This document shows, in pieces, positions 57,035 through 64,000 of a DNA stretch of 64,000 nt. Source of the stretch: Anisodus tanguticus (taxonomy: Eukaryota; Streptophyta; Magnoliopsida; Solanales; Solanaceae); contig CM067557.1 in the NCBI GenBank assembly GCA_034509755.1, positions 12,500,001 through 12,564,000 of the forward strand, read 5' to 3'. The position numbers and the translations under genes were made by a program. The first letter of the stretch is position 1. Every line of letters begins with the position of its first letter. Under the pieces are notes generated by a model that saw nothing but the letters and a program-made list of their open reading frames with translations, made no database searches and had not been told where the DNA came from.

Positions 57035-57306
57035 AGTCTTAGCGGGAGGTTCTCGAATGCTGAGACTGTCCCTGAAATCATCAAAAAGTACACGCGGAAG
57101 ACCTTTCGTGAAGATGTTTGCAATCTGATATCGGGACGGTACATAGAGAACCTGGACTTGTCCACGGGCAACCTTTTCTCAGACGAATAAGATATCCATT
57201 TCGATATTCTTTGTGCGTTGATGTTGAACTGGATTACCGGATAAGTATATCGCACTCACATTGTCACAATAAACAACGGTTGCCTTCTCAATCGGACAGT
57301 GGAACT

Positions 57307-58666
57307 CTAAGAGAAGATTACGGAGCCAACACGATTCAGGGACCACATTGGCCACCCCCGGTATTCTGCCTCAGCGCTTGAGCGAGACAAAGTTGGCTGA
57401 CGTTTGGATGACCATAAAATCAGATTATCCCCCAAAAATACACAATAACCTGAGGTTGAATGTCGTGTGTCTGGGCAGCCATCCCAATCCGCATCAGTAT
57501 AAGAGGATAGAGTCGAGATGGAGGATTTATACAAATGTAATCCAAACTGAATAGTACCCTGGATGTATCGCAGAATCCGTTTGAGAGCCCCCATATGTTT
57601 CTCTTTCAGATCATGCATATGCAAACACACTTGCTGAACAACATAGGAGATATCAGGTCTCGTGAAAGTGAGGTACCGCAAGGCCCCTGCGAGACTGCGA
57701 TAGTGTGTAGGATCATTGTATGAAGCCCCTGCAGTATTACTCAATTTGGCTTTTGTATCCACTGGAGTATGTGATGTCTTGCAGGATGACATACCGGCTT
57801 TTTCAAGTATCTCCTCTGCGTATTTCTTCTGACTTAGAAACAAACCACCTGCATATTGAGTGATAGCAATGCCCAAAAAATAATTTAAAGGACCTAAATC
57901 CTTCATCGCAAATTCTGTTGCGAGAAGGGACATAATAGACTGGCGAAGGGAAGTAGATGATGCAGTGAGAATGGTGTCATCTACATATAGGAGGATATAC
58001 GCCATATCACTGCCTCTTATAAATTAATAATGATTGATATGACTTGCTGTGGGAGAAATCAATAGTGGATACAAAACCTGCAAACCTATTATACCAAGCC
58101 CGTGGAGCTTGTTTCAAACCATATAGGGAGTTTTTCAGCAGGCACACATAATCTGGATGTTTAGGGTCCGGAAACCCAGCGGCTGATGCATGTAAATTGT
58201 TTACTGTAGATGGCCATGCAAAAATACATTTTTGATATCTAAATGATGAATAGTACAGGATTTGGACACTGCCAGGCATGAGAACCGTTCGGATAGTTGC
58301 TGGCTTAACCATCGGACTAAAAGTTTCTCCACAATCTACTCCAACCTGCTGAGATCTGCCATCACCAACAAGACGAGATTTGTATCTCGCAAAAGAGCCA
58401 TTAGGATTCTTTTTGTGACATAAAACCCACATAGACCTAATAATGTTCACAATAGATGGACGGGACACTAATTCCCACGTCTTATTTTCAATAAGAACAT
58501 TAATTTCATCTAACATGCCAGCTTTCCAATTCGGGTCTGATAAGGTTGCTTTAAGATTTTTTGGTATGGGTGATGGTTGAACCGAAGATAGTAAGTTAAA
58601 CTGACGTTTGGGCCGAAAAATTCCATGCATGGCACAAATTTCAATGGTCCGAGGCTGTACTGTCAT
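57307..58666 (-). pseudogene. Copia-5 reverse transcriptase and RNase H
   Basis: 58666-58007 starts with the ICAMHGIFRPKRQFNLLSS linker and runs through the RT fingers to LLKNSLYGLKQAPRAWYNRF. 58005-57307 holds the catalytic LLYVDDTILTAS, FAMKDLGPLNYFLGIAITQY, the thumb (YLTFTRPDISYVVQQVCLHM) and RNase H (SSYTDADWDGCPDTRHSTSG, SRSSAEAEYRG). A frameshift separates the two just before the YVDD segment, and another truncates the end near 57340. The RNase H part is long and well kept, so the element is young. Confidence 0.92.
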
Positions 58667-58893
58667 CGGTTAGGTAGTAGGGATCTCAGGGGTAGAGTGG
58701 AATCCAAGTTTGAAGGTGTGGGGGGAGTGATTCACCGAGTGGTTATTGGGCCGGGGTAATGGGATGGCTCGGTTTATTGGTGAGGGAGCAGTAGGGTCCC
58801 CCACATGGGCTTGGTTGTTACGGGGATTCAATTGGGCCGAGACTATTGGTCCAGTCCCGTGAATTATTGGGCGGGGTGAATTAGGTTATTGGG

Positions 58894-60305
58894 TTATGGC
58901 GGGTCAACTGGCGGTTGATTATTGAGATGGTGGTGTAAAATGAGATGTATTCCGTTGTCCAAAAAATCATATGAAGGTGAGGATGTCACATGAGACTTAG
59001 CAAATGGGAATTTAGACTCATCAAAAACTACGTGATGAGAGATAATAACTTTCCCCTGCAACTTGTGAATGGAAGTAGAAGGAAACGAAGGATAACACAA
59101 ACATCCAAATACCCTCAAATGTGTAAAAGATGGATGACGATGAAACAATATTTGTGTAGGGGACACATTGGAGAGCAGTTTACTAGGAAGAATATTTAAA
59201 AGATAGGTTGTCATTTGAAGTGCATGGTGCCAAAAATTTGGTGGTGTAGAAGAATGCATAAGAATGGTGAGAATCATATTATTAATTATTCAAAATTTTC
59301 TTTCGGCTTTTCCATTTTTTGGTGATGTATGTGGACACGAAATACGCAAGGACATCCCATTTTGGTGACAAAAATCTTTAAAATGGGTATTTATATATTC
59401 TCCCTCATTGTCACACTGAAAACATTTAATGGATTTGCCAAATTGAGTTTTGATAAAAACACTAAATTATTTAAAAATGGTATAGGTTTGTGATTTATGT
59501 CCTAAGGGAAAGGTCCACAAAAAATTCGAATAATCATCTAGAATTAGCAGATAGTACTTATGACCGGCAGAACTCAAAAACAGGTGATGTCCACAAATCA
59601 CAATGCAAAATATCAAACGGCATAAAAGTATGAGAAGTAGAGGACGCAAAAGGGAGCTTAACATGTTTACCAATCACACAAGATTGGCAAACAGAAGAGT
59701 TCAAAGTTCGGTTACAAGCAAACAAATTATTCTTTCTAAGAGAATTAAAAATTAGTGCTCCTGGGTGACCCAACCGATTGTTCTAGACAATAGGAGAAAT
59801 GACAGCAAAGGTGGATGGTTTGGTTATGCGGTTTTTGGAAATAGAGGTGATGGGATACATGTCCCCCGTGCTATTACATCTCATGAGTGGCATCCCCGTA
59901 TGAAAATCCACCACAGAAAAGCCAAACGTATCAAAATTCACAAAAAACATTATTGTCAATTATAAAACGTCTAACAGTTATCAAGTTCTTAAATAATTTT
60001 GGTGCATGTAGGACGTTTTTCAAGTATAATGGAGGGTGTGGAGAAGGTAGTGTTATATGACCAATACCACGAATTGGAATTTCCTGACCACTGCCAACAA
60101 CAATATTTTTATTATTGCTCATATTGAAATAAGACGAGAGATTACCTTGAGATGTCGTCATGTGTGACGTAGCCCCTGTATCCATGTTCCATGACTCGTC
60201 TGGAACATTTAGATTCATGTGGTTCATGGCTTGTTCGGTGTCAGTGGGCGCATAGCCTACCGAAGATGGTGCTTGAGCCACAAATGCATGTTGGGGACGA
60301 GACAC
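58894..60305 (-). pseudogene. Copia-5 protease and integrase, broken
   Basis: 60305-59931 has the intact protease motif WNMDTGATSHMT and LKNVLHAPKLFKNLITVRRF. 59773-59558 has the pre-integrase block (CQSCVIGKHVKLPF, DILHCDLWTSPVFE). 59673-59467 and 59277-58894 carry the rest of integrase (MTTYLLNILPSKLLSNVSPT, FGCLCYPSFPSTSIHKL). Frameshifts and stops separate them. Confidence 0.88.
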
Positions 60306-60439
60306 TAGAATTCTGGGTTGGTGAGTTTAAGGTGGAGGCCTGGCCCATAAATAAGTAGGGTACGGACATGGAGGGGCAGCCCACTGTGGGGCCCAGGCCC
60401 ACGGTAGGTACTGCCCCCACTGATTATCGTCGCTGCTGT

Positions 60440-61301
60440 CTAGATGCCACTGCCCTGTCTGCCCGCTGCCGCCTGCGGGTTGGCCACCGCCACGGCCTCA
60501 TCCCTTTCCACCATTATTTTTTCTTTTATTATTGTTATGGTTTGAACCCCATTTTTTGCCATTATTTTGACGATTATTATTGCCCCCCGAACCAGAATTT
60601 TGGGGCTCCAAATCCATGGAAAATGAGTTGGTGGAGATGAGAGCAGTGACAGCAGTGGATGCTCCAAAAGATGTCTGTTTTGCCTTCCTTGTTTCCTCGA
60701 GAATTAACCTCGAACGGGCCTCATAAAAGGGAGGCAATGGATTACTTTGTTGAATAAACGTAGCAACGCCATCATATTGTTCATTCAACCCTGCAATCAA
60801 CTGAAGGACCAACCTTTTGATTTGTTACAGGCGAACCAACTTTGGAAAGTTAGTCCGCATGCACCTTCAATTCCTGACAATAGGAAGAGATGTTGGAAAA
60901 GTCATCCAATTTAACATTATTAAATTGGTGTTCAAGTTAAACGGCCCAAGAAACTTTGTTATCCTAAAATATATATTCTAACCATTCCCATGCCCGTTTA
61001 GTCGTAGAGTTCGGCTCCAAAATGGTATGTAAGAGATCGTTAGATATAGTGCCATAAATCCATTGAAGGACAATAGCATCCAAACGGACCATAACTTTTT
61101 GTCCACCACAATGGTGTTCGATGATGACTCGGAAGGTATGATATGGTCGAGTACCTCATATGCGCGGCAATGAATTTTAAACAGTTCCACCCAAGAGGTA
61201 TACTGCCTTTTCTCCATTTCAAGTGTGATGGAGATAAAGTTCTTGACGTTATTAACGGCAAGAGTGGGATGAAATGTTTGTTTTTCGTCCATATGTTCCA
61301 C
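60440..61301 (-). pseudogene. Copia-5 gag, broken
   Basis: The Met at 61301 starts a frame with FHPTLAVNNVKNFISITLEM and YTSWVELFKIHCRAYEVLDH, the plant copia gag core. A break at about 60978 is followed by 60812-60498 (MVLQLIAGLNEQYDGVATFI, EARSRLILEETRKAKQ) and a Gly/Asn/Lys-rich tail without a clear zinc knuckle. It aligns in order with copia-2 gag at 20083-20767. Confidence 0.88.
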
Positions 61302-61576
61302 AAGAAATCAAAAACTAGAGAAGAAAAGAAGTATGGAGATGTTTTGATGGATGTGGAGTGAATAAACCTTTGTATGTGTTAGGGTTTGGGAGATGTGTAA
61401 GCCGAGAGAGGGGTGGGAGTTGTAGAGGTCGGCTACAAATTTTAGAAGAGGTTTAGTTTTAGGATTTAGGAGAAGTAGTAAACTAAAAAAACCCTAAGTG
61501 TTAAGTGGCCGAAATAGTTAAAAGGAAAAGAAGAAAAATTGGTAAAGAGAAGAAGAATTAGGGCAAGAGATCTTTG

Positions 61577-61799
61577 GCTCTTGATACCATGTAGGAAGAT
61601 TAATTCCTTGAGTATTTCATTCCAATGATAGCAAATAGATACAATATTACAATGTAGTACTAATCTAAGTTTACCTAAAATATAAGATACTAATCTACCT
61701 AATTGATGACAAATTGATTTACAATGATAATTACAAGATTACATCTTAATTAGTAGTGATTAGAAATAATTATGAGATTGTCCCATAATTATTCTTACA
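61577..61799 (-). repeat. Copia-5 5' LTR and primer-binding site
   Basis: LTR 61591-61799; the PBS (minus TGGTATCAAGAGCC) lies directly before it. The LTR matches 32-240. Confidence 0.93.
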
Positions 61800-62049
61800 C
61801 TTTTAGGTTAGGGGAGGGTTGAGAAAAAAATCGAAAAAGAAATAAGAAAATTGTAGAAGCTAAGGCTCGAACCCACGCCTCTAAGAAAAATTTGCACACT
61901 CTTAACCACTAGACTATATTTCTCTTCTTGTCAATGATGTTCAACAGTTAATATATATATATAATATCTATATTTAACCTATATATCCGAAAAAATTCCG
62001 ACGACGGGCGTTCATCTAACCACCCTTGGGTGGGTGTAGTTCCGCCTCT

Positions 62050-63355
62050 ATCTCTTTTACTTTATTTTTTTTATTGAAACAATTTTTGCATTGTTATGGT
62101 GTAACGACTAATGGTTATGGTAGTGTGGCGGAAGATGTGTGAAAAATAAGGGAACATGAATTTTTGTGGTGTTAAAGGTTTGAAACTTGAAAATGGGTTT
62201 TGGTGAAGAGAGGTTATATTGGTTTTAAAAGTTTGTGAGTTTTGTTCTACTCATCAAGGGGAATTTAGATATAAAATTTGGTGGCAATTGGAGGTCATTT
62301 TGACAAGTATTGAAGAATCTACCATTAAAGGATCTTCAAACCTTCAAGAACTTAAAAGTGAGTCTTGTTGAAGAATATTAAATTGGAACTTGAAACCCAT
62401 TGGGTTTTGTTCTCTACATCAAGAAGAGCTTAAATTTAAAATTTGGTGCAATTTGGAGTTGGTTTGAGGTGGATTGGAAATTGGGTGTTATTCGTGTTCT
62501 TAAGTCATCTTAATAAATTCTTGATGAAGAAGACACTCAAAAGGAGCTTTTGATAAAAAAAGATTCAAGTCAAATGGTAGAAAGGTGTTTGTAGGGCCAA
62601 AAAAAGAAAGTTCTAGGTTGGTTGGGCCCCACAAATTAGTCAAGTTTTGGCAATTTATAAAAAAGAGTTCCAAAAATTCCAAGTCATCTGCCATGTCAGC
62701 AACCAGCCGACGTGGCAGTGCGCCAACACAACAGGACTGCCCAGTCACACGCCGCGTCAGCGGCCAGCAGGTGGCAACATCAGCCAATGCACAGGCAGGC
62801 TCCCCCACTCTCGCCTGACAGTGCGTGACTCGCACTTTCATAGGGCTGAAATAGCCCTGTTTTGGGTGCTTTTCGGACTAATTTTCGCTAAAATTTCTCC
62901 TGATTTGATTTTATCCTATTCTTAATAAGTGTTGAAAAATTAATTTTTCCTCTTTCCTTTTCATTTCATTAATCCTCTAATCTAATTAACAATTAGTAAT
63001 TATTCTTACTTGATTGTTAACTAGTTCTTGAGTTCAAATTTTCATTTCGTGCTAATTCTTTTTAAGCTTTTCTCATTTATTTCGCTGAATGTTCTTGACT
63101 CCGTCCGTTAGAATTTGAGTCGTCTGTCTTTCTACTTAACAAGAATCCATTCCTCCATATAGGCTAAGCAACCTTGTGTGATTGATTGAACTTAGGTTCA
63201 TTACAACCTTGCAAGAACACTTTGAGTGACGTGAGGAGTGAGTAGGAATAAAGAGTGACGTGAGGGCTTTTACTATTAACTGTTTGCTCATTTTGTAAGT
63301 ACAAGAAGAGGAGTCATAAGGGAAAATATACATTTCCTACTTCGAGAAATACAAT
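62050..63355. other. Possible gypsy leader or LTR; no gene
   Basis: Two diverged direct repeats lie at about 62230-62290 and 62400-62465 (shared GGTTTTGTTCT.., then TAAAATTTGGTG). A GC-richer block lies at 62690-62830. No LTR ends were found. Open frames at 62500-62925 show no family signature. Confidence 0.4.
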
Positions 63356-63359
63356 AGAT

Positions 63360-64000
63360 GGAGTTTCTTATCCTAGAACAAGTGTGTCATGTTCTCAATA
63401 TGGATATGATGTTGAAGGTAGGATGGGAGTATCGATAGGCAATGGAAGTAGAGAAAATGGAATACTTCAAGGAGGAAATGACTCAAAGAGATAAATTCTT
63501 GAAATGAAGGTTAATGTCTTTGGTTATGAGGGTTGTTATCTTGTGTTTAATTACTGTTGTTACACAAACTTCATTAACCCTCATGTGGTTGAATGGTTGA
63601 GGAGCCTTGTGTGATGAGACAGAATCCTTATTATGACGAGGGAGGTTATTTGGTTGATAGGAGAGTGAAGATATTCATTACACATGGTGAGTACCAAAAG
63701 GAGGTTTGGTGTGATGTGCTTCCCATGGATACGTGTCATATATGTTTGGGATATCCTTGGTTCCAAGAACATTGGGTTCCATATGAGAAAGAATGGTACA
63801 AGTATGTAGTGAACAATAAAGAGAGACTTCTCTTTCCACCCATAACCCCTAAACGAGAAGTCGATTCAAGTAACCCACTTTTAATAGTGAGTGATCTCTA
63901 TCCTTTACTTTTTGAAAGGATGGACAAAAGATTCGAAAGGTTGAAAAGGCATATACACCGAATGATAGAACGCTTGATCAAAACACAACAAGTGAAGGAG
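63360..64000 (+). pseudogene. Ty3/gypsy gag-to-protease region, cut by the window edge
   Basis: From about 63600 the + strand reads, across one or two shifts, YLVDRRVKIFITHGEYQKEV, then WCDVLPMDTCHICLGYPWFQ. This is the C-terminal part of the plant gypsy aspartic protease (usual wording CDV-PMD-CH-LLGRPW). An open stretch follows to the window end with PPITPKREVDSS and a basic helical run. The upstream 63360-63560 is Ser/Gly-rich, as in a gag-protease linker. The rest of pol should lie to the right of the window. Confidence 0.7.

Larger units (their letters stand above)
56821..61799 (-). mobile_element. Copia-5: full-length Ty1/copia element
   Basis: LTRs 56821-57025 (205 bp) and 61591-61799 (209 bp) start TGTAGGAAG and end TTCTTACA on the + strand, with CTTTT duplicated perfectly (56816-56820, 61800-61804). 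The PBS TGGTATCAAGAGCC (minus, 61577-61590) touches the right LTR and a PPT (GCGGGGGAC on the minus strand, 57026-57034) touches the left. All domains are present in order but the frame is broken, so it is not autonomous. Internal length 4.56 kb is normal. Confidence 0.95.
56779..62049. mobile_element. GGCGGA-ended repeat split by copia-5
   Basis: The left part 56779-56820 (AGTGGCGGAGTCAGAATTTT) and the right part 61805-62049 (ending AGTTCCGCCTCT) have inverted GGCGGA/TCCGCC ends. The right part contains a tRNA-like stretch on the minus strand (TAGTCTAGTGGTTAAG, GTGGGTTCGAGCC, 61855-61921). Together they form a unit of about 285 bp, of a type I recall as common in Solanaceae genomes. The class, SINE or MITE, is unresolved. 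Confidence 0.6.

Noticed and set aside
61855..61921. Possible tRNA gene on the minus strand
   Set aside because: A- and B-box-like motifs are present, but the arms do not form a convincing cloverleaf and the sequence is part of a dispersed repeat.
62500..62925. Overlapping open frames of 77-113 codons on both strands
   Set aside because: No recognisable domain, overlapping in several frames in a GC-richer block next to gypsy sequence; likely chance.

Overview
This is a plant nuclear window, AT-rich and almost entirely made of transposable elements. The SINE types (including a TS-like 3' end with a short TTG tail), the MITE families and the TGTCACGACCC-type gypsy LTRs point to Solanaceae. That placement is inference from repeat types; no species can be named. 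I found one gene that looks like a working host gene: a two-exon 3-ketoacyl-CoA synthase (KCS) at 32946-35168 on the + strand. Every other coding stretch I could identify belongs to a decayed transposon.

Layout. 1-240: 5' LTR end of a minus-strand copia. 962-5644: CACTA (En/Spm) element with a broken multi-exon transposase. 6502-10130: copia-1, which lost gag, protease and integrase. 10390-11040: remnant of a chromovirus. 11403-24708: copia-2 (+), whose 5' LTR is split by a whole 8.4-kb chromodomain Ty3/gypsy element (11512-19873, minus). 24838-28368: copia-3 (minus), tail to tail with copia-2. 29833-31924: a low-complexity PIF/Harbinger-like element carrying two further insertions. 32745-35168: KCS, with a Stowaway-like MITE in its intron and another directly after the stop codon.

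35468-41913: a SINE split by copia-4, whose left LTR carries a TS-like SINE. 42769-44135: an intact SINE and a second low-complexity element. 44979-45320: a 342-bp LTR element. 45552-51701: an hAT element whose left target-site duplication holds a solo gypsy LTR. 51903-53833: two non-autonomous DNA elements. 54297-55778: a SINE split by a 1287-bp TRIM. 56779-62049: a GGCGGA-ended repeat split by copia-5. 63360-64000: gypsy protease region running off the window.

The striking feature is how well the nesting can be read. Target-site duplications at many junctions give the relative order of insertion. I saw no genuinely new protein system. The items best worth a second look are the 342-bp LTR element, the low-complexity element family, the solo LTR placed inside an hAT target-site duplication, and the inverted pair of copia elements that could give rise to small RNAs.
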